A stretch of 63,265 nt of DNA from an uncultured Bacteroides sp. (GCA_949288715.1 CASELH010000007.1:1-63265); one strand, 5' to 3'; shown: positions 26,634 to 33,993, counted from the stretch's first letter. Numbers and translations: made by a program. The notes: generated by a model from the letters alone, not told the origin.

Positions 26634-26706
26634 GCGGCAATAGCTCAGTTGGTAGAGCATCAGCTTCCCAAGCTGAGGGTCACGAGTTCGAGCCTCGCTT
26701 GCCGCT
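26634..26706 (+). tRNA. tRNA-Gly (anticodon CCC), probable phage attachment target
   Basis: A 73-base cloverleaf: acceptor GCGGCAA/TTGCCGC with discriminator T, D-stem GCTC/GAGC, anticodon stem CAGCT/AGCTG with loop TTCCCAA (anticodon CCC) and T-arm CGAG/CTCG. CCA is not encoded. A tyrosine integrase gene begins 147 bases downstream and the prophage follows, so the 3' part is the likely attB/attL core (inference; the other att is outside the window). Confidence 0.95.
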
Positions 26707-26718
26707 CTCCTAAAAATC

Positions 26719-26751
26719 AGGCAGTTACGATGTAATGTAACTGCCTTTTTT
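26719..26751 (+). terminator. Rho-independent terminator after tRNA-Gly
   Basis: A perfect 10-bp stem (AGGCAGTTAC / GTAACTGCCT) with an eight-base loop is followed by a run of T. Confidence 0.9.
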
Positions 26752-26853
26752 CATTTTTCTGTTGCATGTTATTGCGAAATAAGCTACATTTGGGGACATT
26801 AAATGACGCGAAAACGGGTCAAATACGAGGTCAAATTTCCCTAAACGGATTAT

Positions 26854-28065
26854 ATGATGAAAGCAAAGATAACATTAGATACGCGAAGGTGCAAAAAAGA
26901 CGGTTCTTTTCCGATAGTGGTAGAGGTGAGAAACAAGGACAAGATAAGAGTATCGACCCCTTATTCTGCCATCCCCGAAAATTGGGAAGGAACACAATTC
27001 AATAAGAACGAAAGCAATTTTAAGCGAAAGAACATCATTTTGCAGGACTTATTCAACCGGGCAGAAAGATTCTTGCTGGATTTGGATGAGAAACAGAAAT
27101 GGATTTCGGACAAAGAAATGCGTATCAAGCTGTCCGCCATCATATCAGGGTGCGAGCCTGAGGATAACCGTACCATGAAATTCATTGATTGCTTGGACGA
27201 ATTCATTTCCCATAAGGATAAGAAAGGGACATGCACCGTTTACACCACGACGAGGAACAAGATTACGTCATTTGACCCCGATTGCACGTTTGACACCATT
27301 AATAAAGATTGGCTGATGCGTTTTGAGCAATGGATGAAAGAAAGTGGAATGAAAATAAACTCCTATGCCATTCACCTGCGGAATATCCGAGCCGTATTCA
27401 ATTATGCCATCGATGAGGAATATACTACGCTATACCCTTTCCGGAAATTCAAAATCAAGAAGGAAGAAACGCGCAAACGGAGTCTTACCGTCGGGCAACT
27501 GCGCACGTTAAGAGACTACCCTTGTGAAGAATACCAACGGAAATATCGGGATATATTTATGCTGATGTTCTACTTGATTGGCATCAACGCCACCGACTTG
27601 TTTCAAGCCAAGAAAGCAGATGTAGTAAACGGGCGACTGGAATACAAAAGAGACAAGACAAGCAAGTTGTACTCCATACAGATTCAGCCAGAAGCGCAAG
27701 CTATCATAGACAGATATGCCGGAAGCGGAGAATATCTGTTGGACGTAATGGATGAATACAAAAACTATAAGGACTTCCTGCATCGAATGAACATAGGCTT
27801 GCAACAGATTGGTGAAGTCCGACGGAAAGGCCGTGGCGGGAAGAAAATCCGCACTCCACTATTCCCAGAACTATCTTCTTACTGGAGCAGGCATACTTGG
27901 GCTACCATAGCCGCAGGACTTGACATCCCCAAAGACACCATATCGGAAGCCCTGGGGCATGAACATGGAAGCTCCACAACTTCCATATACATTAATTTCG
28001 ACCAACAGAAGGTTGACGAGGCTAACAGAAAGGTGATAGACTTCCTACAAACCAACAGTGCTTAA
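26854..28065 (+). CDS. int: Tyrosine-type site-specific integrase
   Basis: A 403-residue tyrosine recombinase with the Bacteroidetes layout: an N-terminal Arm-binding domain (MKAKITLDTRRCKKDGSFPI), a SAM-like core-binding domain (about residues 110-205) and a catalytic domain. Seen residues are Lys in the KRDKTSKLYSI hairpin, Arg-His in YWSRHTWATIA, and LGHEHGSSTTSIYINF with the final His and the nucleophile Tyr. The first catalytic Arg is replaced: the box reads YLIGINATDLF with Asn. This is reported for IntDOT-like Bacteroides enzymes (Ser there). It lies next to tRNA-Gly and should integrate and excise the prophage. Confidence 0.93.
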   Translation: MMKAKITLDTRRCKKDGSFPIVVEVRNKDKIRVSTPYSAIPENWEGTQFNKNESNFKRKNIILQDLFNRAERFLLDLDEKQKWISDKEMRIKLSAIISGCEPEDNRTMKFIDCLDEFISHKDKKGTCTVYTTTRNKITSFDPDCTFDTINKDWLMRFEQWMKESGMKINSYAIHLRNIRAVFNYAIDEEYTTLYPFRKFKIKKEETRKRSLTVGQLRTLRDYPCEEYQRKYRDIFMLMFYLIGINATDLFQAKKADVVNGRLEYKRDKTSKLYSIQIQPEAQAIIDRYAGSGEYLLDVMDEYKNYKDFLHRMNIGLQQIGEVRRKGRGGKKIRTPLFPELSSYWSRHTWATIAAGLDIPKDTISEALGHEHGSSTTSIYINFDQQKVDEANRKVIDFLQTNSA

Positions 28066-28181
28066 TTGACAAAACGAGCACCTCTGATTGGATGCTTTCA
28101 TGACAGTTGCTCTAAAGTAGGTGAAAATTGCTGACTAATTCACCATTTGAATGCCGCAAACACCTTGTGCTGATCTGTTGC

Positions 28182-28454
28182 CTATACATTTTCCTTCATC
28201 CATTCCGTCACGTCATTCCCTATGGCATAGGTAGCCCACCCAGCTTTTGATACTTTCATTACAAGTATATGGCCTTCATTATTGATAGAAGCAGCGAGAT
28301 TGCTTCTTATTTCCGTGGCTTTATCTTCAGACCTTACCAGCCATGTATTGTAAACTACTCTTGCCCATTTGGGGTAGGAACGTATACTGGAACTAATCAG
28401 TTCATAGTCCCTTTCATGATTGTTCAAAACGAAAGATATTAAATATGTATCCAT
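28182..28454 (-). CDS. SinR-like small protein with Cas2/VapD-type fold
   Basis: A 90-residue protein opening with MDTYLISFVLN, the first strand typical of the group annotated as SinR family or Cas2-like proteins, followed by a helix (YELISSSIRSYPKWARV), STWLV-like strand NTWLVRSED, and a tail WATYAIGNDVTEWMKENV. This group shares the ferredoxin-like Cas2 fold, but no CRISPR array or cas1 is present. It is not the Bacillus SinR regulator despite the name. It ends the minus-strand cassette between integrase and repressor. Activity unknown; a nuclease or toxin role is possible. Confidence 0.6.
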   Translation of the reverse strand: MDTYLISFVLNNHERDYELISSSIRSYPKWARVVYNTWLVRSEDKATEIRSNLAASINNEGHILVMKVSKAGWATYAIGNDVTEWMKENV

Positions 28455-28460
28455 TCTCGC

Positions 28461-28748
28461 CTACTCCTTTGATGCCTTAAAATAATAACCTACGATAAAA
28501 CCCAAAGGTCCTGAAAGAACACCAGAAACAGTGACAAGCATATCTTTATATTCATCTACCGAAAAGCATTTTATCAACCCAATACTGAAAACTAGCCCTA
28601 TAACAATAAAAAATGCCCATACATACAATCTGGCAATGTATGTTCTTGTGGATTCCTTATTTGAGTCCGAATCAGAATTCTTGTCTGTGTTAACATCCGA
28701 AGGAGATCTTTCGGTGTCAACATCTGTGTTTCTTTCTTCTTCTCCCAT
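28461..28748 (-). CDS. Small two-helix membrane protein
   Basis: A 95-residue protein with a polar, Asp/Ser-rich N-terminus (residues 1-35) and two hydrophobic segments (LYVWAFFIVIGLVFSIGLI and MLVTVSGVLSGPLGFIVGYY). A TAAATTTG box on the minus strand at 28767-28774 lies 18 bases upstream of the ATG at 28748, which supports this start over an upstream TTG. It precedes the SinR-like gene by six bases, so the two share a promoter. Similar two-helix proteins act as effectors or holin-like proteins; no function is claimed. Confidence 0.6.
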   Translation of the reverse strand: MGEEERNTDVDTERSPSDVNTDKNSDSDSNKESTRTYIARLYVWAFFIVIGLVFSIGLIKCFSVDEYKDMLVTVSGVLSGPLGFIVGYYFKASKE

Positions 28749-28989
28749 GCTACTTAAATTTGGATGCAAATTTAAACCATATTTTCAATAGAATGCAATT
28801 TAAACGCACATGTTTGAACACATGTTTGAAAGTTTTCTGTTTTAGATCATGAAGGGTATGCTAACAGAGCTATTTGTATAGCGTTGATTTCTCATTTATA
28901 ACGAATCATTTTTTAATTCCATACCAAACAAGGTAAGTGCTCATATCGATTCGTGTTCCGGCTTATAGAAAAAAACATCACAATATTAT
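28749..28989. promoter_or_regulatory. Promoter region with 12-bp direct repeat
   Basis: CACATGTTTGAA occurs twice in tandem at about 28808-28831, and a TAAATTTG box (minus strand) lies at 28767-28774. The repeat sits about 34 bases upstream of the box and may bind a regulator of the two-gene unit to its left. No gene is supported in the region. Confidence 0.4.
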
Positions 28990-29148
28990 TTATTTTGGAA
29001 ATTCTATTAGTTCAGCTTCCCCCGTCCACTTGTCAACAACAAAAGGCTTGCTGACCACGTATCTTCCATTCTGAATGTACAAGTAGAACAAAATCAAAGC
29101 CAACACAGCGATGATGAGTTTCGCGATTCTGTACCAGTTATCTTTCAT
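28990..29148 (-). CDS. Small membrane protein, 52 residues
   Basis: One hydrophobic helix (LIIAVLALILFYLYI) follows a short charged start (MKDNWYRIAK). The outer part VDKWTGEAELIEFPK is polar. The ATG overlaps the stop of the upstream gene (ATGA), which supports translation. No family is recognised. Confidence 0.55.
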   Translation of the reverse strand: MKDNWYRIAKLIIAVLALILFYLYIQNGRYVVSKPFVVDKWTGEAELIEFPK

Positions 29149-29348
29149 TCTTTCTTTTTATGAAATAATTTATCCAACCATTTGAACATACTTTTTCTTG
29201 CATATAGGACAGCAAGCCCGGCACCAGCCGTAAGGCCTTTCACACCGATGGAATCAGGGTCGAGGAATGTCATTAAGACGGTAGCCATGATTACCATGGC
29301 AAGGATGATGCAGATAATCCAAATTAAATAGTAAATTAGTACTTTCAT
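29145..29348 (-). CDS. Small membrane protein, 67 residues
   Basis: Two hydrophobic segments (YYLIWIICIILAMVIMATVL and LTAGAGLAVLYA) and a Lys-rich tail (LDKLFHKKKE). It lies nine bases after the J-domain gene and overlaps the next small gene by four bases, so it belongs to the same operon. No family is recognised. Confidence 0.6.
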   Translation of the reverse strand: MKVLIYYLIWIICIILAMVIMATVLMTFLDPDSIGVKGLTAGAGLAVLYARKSMFKWLDKLFHKKKE

Positions 29349-29357
29349 ATACCATAT

Positions 29358-30803
29358 TTAATTAAAGAAATCTGATTGAGATATATTATCCATTTGAAGA
29401 TTTCCATTTTGTACTTTATGCAAAGTAATGGAATAGGCTGGATAACTTATCCCATCATAACTTTTTTCGAAAGTATAGTCAAAAAGGTCGTCTTCTTCTG
29501 TCTTTGAAAAAGATACATTTTTCATGAATCCACCTTTTGGGAATGACGAACCATTATTCTTTTCCTTATTCCACGACTTCCCATACATTATCTTTACAAT
29601 ATACTTCCCCTCAGGAATGTACATCAATGTATAAGTAGTCCCTTGCTCTATAAAAACATTCCTTATCACATGGTTTCCCAATGTGCATAATAAAATTACA
29701 GCATCATTATTTGAATAATTCAATACTGTCAGTTTGCTCAACGATTCCTTATCGAACATTCCTATTCCGAAATAGTTCTTATAAGGAGAGTTTCCTGTAT
29801 TAAAATGAGTTTCCGAATAGGTCGGTTTTGTATTGTTTCGTTGAAAATTGACGGTATTATTTTGAGGGATAGCAATTGAATTTGAGGATGTTATAGGGTA
29901 ACCTTCATCCAACTTTCGTGAAAAGTCTTCGTAACTACCCAAATCATAATGTTGAGAAATAACGTCATAGAAGTTTCTCCGTATAGTTCTATCATCTATT
30001 TTAGAGGTGAAAAAATCATAATCACCCAAGTCGTATCCATTCTTTATGAGAGTTTCGTACAAAATCCGTCTTTTACTCTTGTTAGAATCCTGATTTAGTG
30101 TGTCGACTGCATTTTGTGTTACAAATTGAGTTCTATCAAATTCTTTTATTGGCGGTATCGAGTCTGTTTCTATCAAAGTTTTCCAAACAATACATATTAT
30201 GATTGCTACTGCTATAGTTAAACCTATTTTTAGGAAATGCAATGTGCCTTTGTCTATACCCTTAGTATTATCCGCTACTTCTGTTTTGGGAGACACGCCA
30301 CTGTTTAGTATTTGCGAACAAGCGTATGCCAACTGTATAGTTTCTGGTTGATAAGCTCTGTGTTGTAATTTGGACAGACATCTTAATATTACAGCAGCGA
30401 CAAGCTTTGTGTCAGGAAGCGAGGCATCCAATCCATCGAATACTCCGTGATCCTTTTGGTATAATTGGAATATTTCATCGTACAAATCTGCATCCAAACA
30501 ATACATTTGTAGCACAGACTCCATGCTTGGGCATAGCCTATTCCTAATGAGAGAGACTTTCTGCTCTTTTTCTTCAAAGTTCCGTACCTGTTCAGTATTT
30601 TCTTTTCCAGCGATCCATTCGTCGTATCTTTTTCTTGTACCAGTATCGGACAATATCTCGTAACCTTTTCGTACATTTTGAAATTCTATAGGATCTCCGC
30701 CTCTGTCAGGATGGGTTTCAATCACACGTCTTCGGTATGCAGCCACAATTTCTTCTTTGGTTGCATCGCGCTTTACGCCCAATATCTCATAAAAACTCCT
30801 CAT
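29358..30803 (-). CDS. Membrane-anchored J-domain protein
   Basis: A 481-residue protein. Residues 1-65 are a J domain (YEILGVKRDATKEEIVAAYR with HPD at 31-33), which stimulates a DnaK-type Hsp70. There is no zinc-finger or DnaJ C-terminal domain. One membrane helix lies at about 188-207 (LTIAVAIIICIVWKTL). Next come two copies of a short motif (GYDLGDYDFF and YDLGSYEDF, about 255-300), then a beta-rich domain (about 335-465) seen in Bacteroides proteins of unknown role. It lies in the integrase-repressor cassette. It may recruit host DnaK to the membrane during lysogeny (inference). Confidence 0.8.
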   Translation of the reverse strand: MRSFYEILGVKRDATKEEIVAAYRRRVIETHPDRGGDPIEFQNVRKGYEILSDTGTRKRYDEWIAGKENTEQVRNFEEKEQKVSLIRNRLCPSMESVLQMYCLDADLYDEIFQLYQKDHGVFDGLDASLPDTKLVAAVILRCLSKLQHRAYQPETIQLAYACSQILNSGVSPKTEVADNTKGIDKGTLHFLKIGLTIAVAIIICIVWKTLIETDSIPPIKEFDRTQFVTQNAVDTLNQDSNKSKRRILYETLIKNGYDLGDYDFFTSKIDDRTIRRNFYDVISQHYDLGSYEDFSRKLDEGYPITSSNSIAIPQNNTVNFQRNNTKPTYSETHFNTGNSPYKNYFGIGMFDKESLSKLTVLNYSNNDAVILLCTLGNHVIRNVFIEQGTTYTLMYIPEGKYIVKIMYGKSWNKEKNNGSSFPKGGFMKNVSFSKTEEDDLFDYTFEKSYDGISYPAYSITLHKVQNGNLQMDNISQSDFFN

Positions 30804-30818
30804 TTCCTATTCATCTAT

Positions 30819-30887
30819 TTACTTTCCAATTTTCATCAATGTATCATCTAACAAAGCCTCATATACGGATTCTTTTATTGTTTTCAT
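30819..30887 (-). CDS. Tiny coupled ORF, 22 residues
   Basis: The ATG overlaps the stop of the 203-residue gene (ATGA) and the frame reads MKTIKESVYEALLDDTLMKI then GK. It ends 15 bases before the J-domain start. It may be a leader for coupling or simply chance. Confidence 0.3.
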   Translation of the reverse strand: MKTIKESVYEALLDDTLMKIGK

Positions 30888-31495
30888 GGTAGTATTCCTT
30901 TTATCTTTTCTAATATATCATCAAATTGATCTTTAACAATCGGATAGTTTGGATGTCTTTCTATGCTTTCAAGCAATGATTTTACATATTCAACATCTTC
31001 ACAATAAATACTTCCTCTAAAATTTCCTTTTTCATCATATAGAGTTATATCAAACCAATCTTTTAGGTTCTTGAAATTACCCAATCGAAGATTAGTGATA
31101 GAATCATACAGCATATTATTTAAACTTTGAAGACAACAATTTAAAGCGGAAGGATAGTTATGATTTATAATGCATATCTGTGCAGATGCAGATGCGTTTA
31201 ATGCCCGTTGATTATACCTCTCAAGTATTAAAGAATCAACCTCTTGTTGCATTAAGATTATTCTTTGATTCCAATCATTATTAAACTCCTTCCATTCATT
31301 TTTAAGTGTAAGTGCATCAAATATGTTCCAACCTAAAATAACAGTAAACAATATTCCTAAAATAGTTACAGAAATATCTCCAAAACCAAATTTTCCTATG
31401 GAGAGTGTATATTTCGACAAGTAAACCGAAACAAGGGTTGCTATACATATAACAGCACTAATAATTGAAATAACTATGGATATGTAATCTTTCAT
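30884..31495 (-). CDS. Two-helix membrane protein with cytoplasmic helical domain
   Basis: A 203-residue protein with two N-terminal hydrophobic segments (ISIVISIISAVICIATLVSVY and ISVTILGILFTVILGWNIF) and a helical C-terminal domain containing LNASASAQICIINHNYPSAL, which looks like a TPR-type helix pair. It starts 15 bases after the repressor gene. No family is recognised. It is the second gene of the repressor operon. Confidence 0.6.
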   Translation of the reverse strand: MKDYISIVISIISAVICIATLVSVYLSKYTLSIGKFGFGDISVTILGILFTVILGWNIFDALTLKNEWKEFNNDWNQRIILMQQEVDSLILERYNQRALNASASAQICIINHNYPSALNCCLQSLNNMLYDSITNLRLGNFKNLKDWFDITLYDEKGNFRGSIYCEDVEYVKSLLESIERHPNYPIVKDQFDDILEKIKGILP

Positions 31496-31510
31496 GATTC
31501 TTATCTAAGT

Positions 31511-31891
31511 TCAATCTTTATTCAGTACCTGTATGACTTTATCCTTTAATCCCATCTTTATAAACTCATCATCGTCCACGTCAAGCTCCACTATAACTTT
31601 AGTAGAACGCCTGCCATATTGATAATAGTTTAATTCACTTTTTAGACGCGCAATCTCCCGATTAGCCTCCTCTATTTCACTAAACTTTATATCAACTTTA
31701 TTGATTCCATCGAATAAAGTGCCTACAGGTACATTAAGAACCTTAGCCAAAGCTTCTATTGTGCTAATCTTTGCATCCGAGCCAGATAGTACATTATACA
31801 GAGTAGTAGGAGTTATTCCGCATGCCTCTGCTATCTGCAACTTATTCATTTTGCTGGATTCAACCAACTCTGACAATAACTTGGTATTCAT
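31511..31891 (-). CDS. XRE-family phage repressor
   Basis: A 126-residue protein with an N-terminal HTH_3 domain (MNKLQIAEACGITPTTLYNVLSG, residues 15-37) and a C-terminal coiled segment plus beta tail (STKVIVELDVDDDEFIKMGL). It is divergent from the early genes across a 133-base control region and is therefore the likely lysogeny repressor. It lacks a LexA/CI-type Ser-Lys protease domain, so induction may not need RecA self-cleavage. Confidence 0.8.
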   Translation of the reverse strand: MNTKLLSELVESSKMNKLQIAEACGITPTTLYNVLSGSDAKISTIEALAKVLNVPVGTLFDGINKVDIKFSEIEEANREIARLKSELNYYQYGRRSTKVIVELDVDDDEFIKMGLKDKVIQVLNKD

Positions 31892-32024
31892 ACTATTATG
31901 TATTTATATATAATAAACTTTGCTGAATTAACATTTATTGCATATAATAAAGTTGATATACTATATAATATATTTATCTTTGCACCAACAAAGTTAAACA
32001 GAAAAGAATAAAATCAAAATAGCA
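31892..32024. promoter_or_regulatory. Divergent control region between repressor and early genes
   Basis: The rightward promoter is clear: TTG at 31953-31955, 19 bases, TATCTTTG at 31975-31982. Two copies of ATATAATAAA(C/G)TT lie at about 31906 and 31942, one beside the rightward -33 element and one close to the repressor start, and are candidate operators. The region is extremely AT-rich. Confidence 0.6.
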
Positions 32025-32225
32025 ATGGAAGAAATCAATAAGAAAGAGCAGAAAGACCCGGTAATGCCCTTGCTCAACAAGTTGGCCGTGGGTGAATCCC
32101 ACACTTATCCATGCACTCGTGCCCATGTGGTGCGGTCTACGATGAACCAAGTGCAATTGGCCACAGGGAAAGTTTTCAAGACACGGCTGGAACGGCCGAA
32201 CCTGATTATAACAAGAGTGGAATAA
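32025..32225 (+). CDS. First early gene, 66-residue protein
   Basis: Starts 43 bases after the -7 box of the early promoter. The product is small and basic with RAHVVRSTMNQVQLATGK near the middle, which could be a helix-turn-helix or an antirepressor-like peptide, but no family is recognised. Its stop overlaps the next ATG (TAATG). Confidence 0.55.
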   Translation: MEEINKKEQKDPVMPLLNKLAVGESHTYPCTRAHVVRSTMNQVQLATGKVFKTRLERPNLIITRVE

Positions 32226-32494
32226 TGGAATTCATCTTCATCAATGGGAAACCTTGGCCGTGGAACTGCTACTTGTGGAAAGGAAAGGAAGAAAGAAGAC
32301 TTCCCCTCCGAATGTACCCAAAGGAACTTTACATCTACATCAGACACGAACTATGTAAGGCGTTCCGGTCAGTTCGCAATTCTCTATCCGTGTGGCTTCT
32401 CTTGCTACGATGTCTTGAATGCAACCCCTCCAATAATCGCAGCAACAGGACGGGCGAGCCTTTAGGCAAGGACGATAATTGGAACCAAGGGTGA
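32225..32494 (+). CDS. Hypothetical early phage protein, 89 residues
   Basis: The ATG overlaps the stop of the first early gene. The first 45 residues look protein-like (MEFIFINGKPWPWNCYLW, YPKELYIYIRHEL). The rest overlaps a better-supported gene on the other strand, so the C-terminus may be incidental. Confidence 0.4.
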   Translation: MEFIFINGKPWPWNCYLWKGKEERRLPLRMYPKELYIYIRHELCKAFRSVRNSLSVWLLLLRCLECNPSNNRSNRTGEPLGKDDNWNQG

Positions 32495-32579
32495 TGGTAA
32501 ACTGAGTGCGCTTGTGGCACATCGGACATTCCAAGGAGCTTAGGTACTCCTCGAGTTTTTGGGCATTAATGCTATTCAT
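32340..32579 (-). CDS. Cys-rich zinc-ribbon-like phage protein, 79 residues
   Basis: Begins MNSINAQKLEEYLSSLECPM and carries CPMCHK and a Cys cluster (SCCCDYWRGC), which suggests zinc binding. The minus strand upstream reads TATCTTTG about 30 bases before the ATG, so it has its own promoter inside the early region. It runs against the early operon and overlaps the 89-residue frame by 155 bases. Confidence 0.6.
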   Translation of the reverse strand: MNSINAQKLEEYLSSLECPMCHKRTQFTITLGSNYRPCLKARPSCCCDYWRGCIQDIVAREATRIENCELTGTPYIVRV

Positions 32580-32696
32580 ATCGCTATCATTTTTTGGTTT
32601 GACGACACAAAGATAGCGAAATCCCGGAGAAGAGCGCGAGCGGCCGGATCGAATCGGCCTCCGGGAGCAACAAGTAAACAATTAAAAAACTTAGAT

Positions 32697-33179
32697 ATGA
32701 AATCGTCAAAAGAAAACAGGTACCCGCAGACGGATCGCGAAATACGCATCTACTGCATAGAAACCGTACAAGACCCATTCTGCGGGTACTCCGATATCTA
32801 CATCGAACAAGCCCGAAAACTCTACGACTTCATCACCGAGATTCCTCCGGACGTGATGGAAGAATTACAGGAACTGGAAAAGCAATATAATGCAGATGAG
32901 CGACTGCTACGACTGTGGTTTATGACGAACCACAACTTGAAATTGCATTTTCCCAAAGGGTACGAATGGTTAAGGAAAGGATTGGAAGAAGGGGACTTGT
33001 CTTTGCGGATGTCCTGCTTACGCACACCAGACATGGGCATATTCAGGACACCGCAAGAGATGTTGGAGTGGGTCAAATTCGGGAGGCTTCCCCTCTGCTA
33101 TCGGAAAGAAGAAAATCCCGAAGTCCCTCATACGAAGGATGAACGACCAGCTTTGGAACCGGGTCACCAACAAAAGTGA
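32697..33179 (+). CDS. Hypothetical phage protein, 160 residues
   Basis: A mostly helical, charged protein (DIYIEQARKLYDFITEIPPD, LEKQYNADERLLRLWFMTNH). The ATG at 32697 follows a purine-rich stretch; upstream residues of the same frame are unlikely. The last third overlaps an opposing small gene. No family is recognised. Confidence 0.6.
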   Translation: MKSSKENRYPQTDREIRIYCIETVQDPFCGYSDIYIEQARKLYDFITEIPPDVMEELQELEKQYNADERLLRLWFMTNHNLKLHFPKGYEWLRKGLEEGDLSLRMSCLRTPDMGIFRTPQEMLEWVKFGRLPLCYRKEENPEVPHTKDERPALEPGHQQK

Positions 33180-33285
33180 CACTTGAACCGTCAGGAGTTT
33201 TTTCAACGGAAAGGATAGCATTCCGTTCTACAATACGCTTCTCTCTGTTCTTGAAAAGAAGCTCGATAAATACTTTTCCATTCAT
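33073..33285 (-). CDS. Small beta-rich phage protein, 70 residues
   Basis: The frame has good coding character (NGKVFIELLFKNREKRIVE, TPDGSSVTFVGDPVPKL) and a TAACTTTG box on the minus strand about 30 bases upstream. It overlaps the convergent 160-residue gene by 107 bases. ATG at 33291 is an alternative start. Confidence 0.5.
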   Translation of the reverse strand: MNGKVFIELLFKNREKRIVERNAILSVEKTPDGSSVTFVGDPVPKLVVHPSYEGLRDFLLSDSRGEASRI

Positions 33286-33400
33286 AATCATTAATCTTTA
33301 AAGTTACCGCTACAAAGTTAATGATTTTCCCGCGAAGATATGCCTTCCAAGCCCGGGTGAGCTTACCGGGGCGGGAACAAACGAAAAAACATCTACGCTT

Positions 33401-33619
33401 ATGAAACCAAGAAACTACCCCGCCGCCCTCGTCGGCAGCATCACTTCCGCACTGGCGCTGATGGCCTTGTCGCAACTGCTGTCCCACCACCTGCTGTTTG
33501 GCTGGAGCCTGGTTTGCGACCTGGCGGCACTGGCCAGCATCTTTGCCTACTGCGTTTTTGCCGGAAGGATGGACCGCGAACAGGAAGAGCAACAACAAAG
33601 AGCAAGAAGGAGGAACTGA
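33401..33619 (+). CDS. Small membrane protein, 72 residues
   Basis: Two hydrophobic segments (ALVGSITSALALMALSQLL and LVCDLAALASIFAYCVFA) and a basic Gln/Arg tail. It is the first of the GC-rich genes and lies three bases before the Xis-like gene. Confidence 0.6.
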   Translation: MKPRNYPAALVGSITSALALMALSQLLSHHLLFGWSLVCDLAALASIFAYCVFAGRMDREQEEQQQRARRRN

Positions 33620-33622
33620 GAC

Positions 33623-33835
33623 ATGGCACGCACCCGAAACCTGGGCAAGGTAATGCCCATCCCCAAAATATGGCTCAGCAAGAAGGAGCTGGCCGCCTAC
33701 CTCGGCGTATCCACCCGCTACATCGAGGCCAACATCAACACCAACCCACGTGTGGAAGTCTACCGTCCTACCGGGCGGATAGCCCTCTACAGCAAGGAGA
33801 ACATAGACCTCGTCATCCGCAGGTCGAAGACATGA
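33623..33835 (+). CDS. Excisionase/MerR-like winged-helix protein
   Basis: A 70-residue basic protein with a helix-turn-helix of the excisionase type (LSKKELAAYLGVSTRYIEAN) followed by a wing (GRIALYSKENIDLVI). Such proteins bend DNA at att sites or regulate early genes. A tRNA-like gene follows 24 bases later. Confidence 0.7.
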   Translation: MARTRNLGKVMPIPKIWLSKKELAAYLGVSTRYIEANINTNPRVEVYRPTGRIALYSKENIDLVIRRSKT

Positions 33836-33858
33836 CCGAGTTTCCCGAAACTCCAACC

Positions 33859-33993
33859 TTCCCCTTAGCTCAGCGGACAGAGCGGCGCAGGCCCCGACAG
33901 CACATTTGCCATGTGTGTCTATTCTTAAGGTAAGACTGAAAGTTTTCAATAGGAGGCAGGCGCAGGCCGCGGGTTCGAATCCCGCAGGGGAAG
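33859..33993 (+). tRNA. tRNA-like gene A with 68-base anticodon-loop insertion
   Basis: Both ends are canonical: acceptor TTCCCCT/AGGGGAA with discriminator G, TA at 8-9, D-arm GCTC-AGCGGACA-GAGC, T-arm GCGGG-TTCGAAT-CCCGC, variable loop AGGCC. The anticodon stem can only be GCGC/GCGC (33885 and 33960), leaving about 67 bases in place of seven. The insert holds a hairpin (GACAGCACA-TTTGCCA-TGTGTGTC) and is flanked by a direct repeat GGCGCAGGCC (33884 and 33959). No normal anticodon can be assigned. It may carry an intron-like insert, be a decayed tRNA, or be a tRNA mimic. Confidence 0.4.

Noticed and set aside
28182-28454. Bacillus-type SinR biofilm regulator
   Set aside because: The protein has no helix-turn-helix; the name is shared only through database annotation of this Cas2-fold group.
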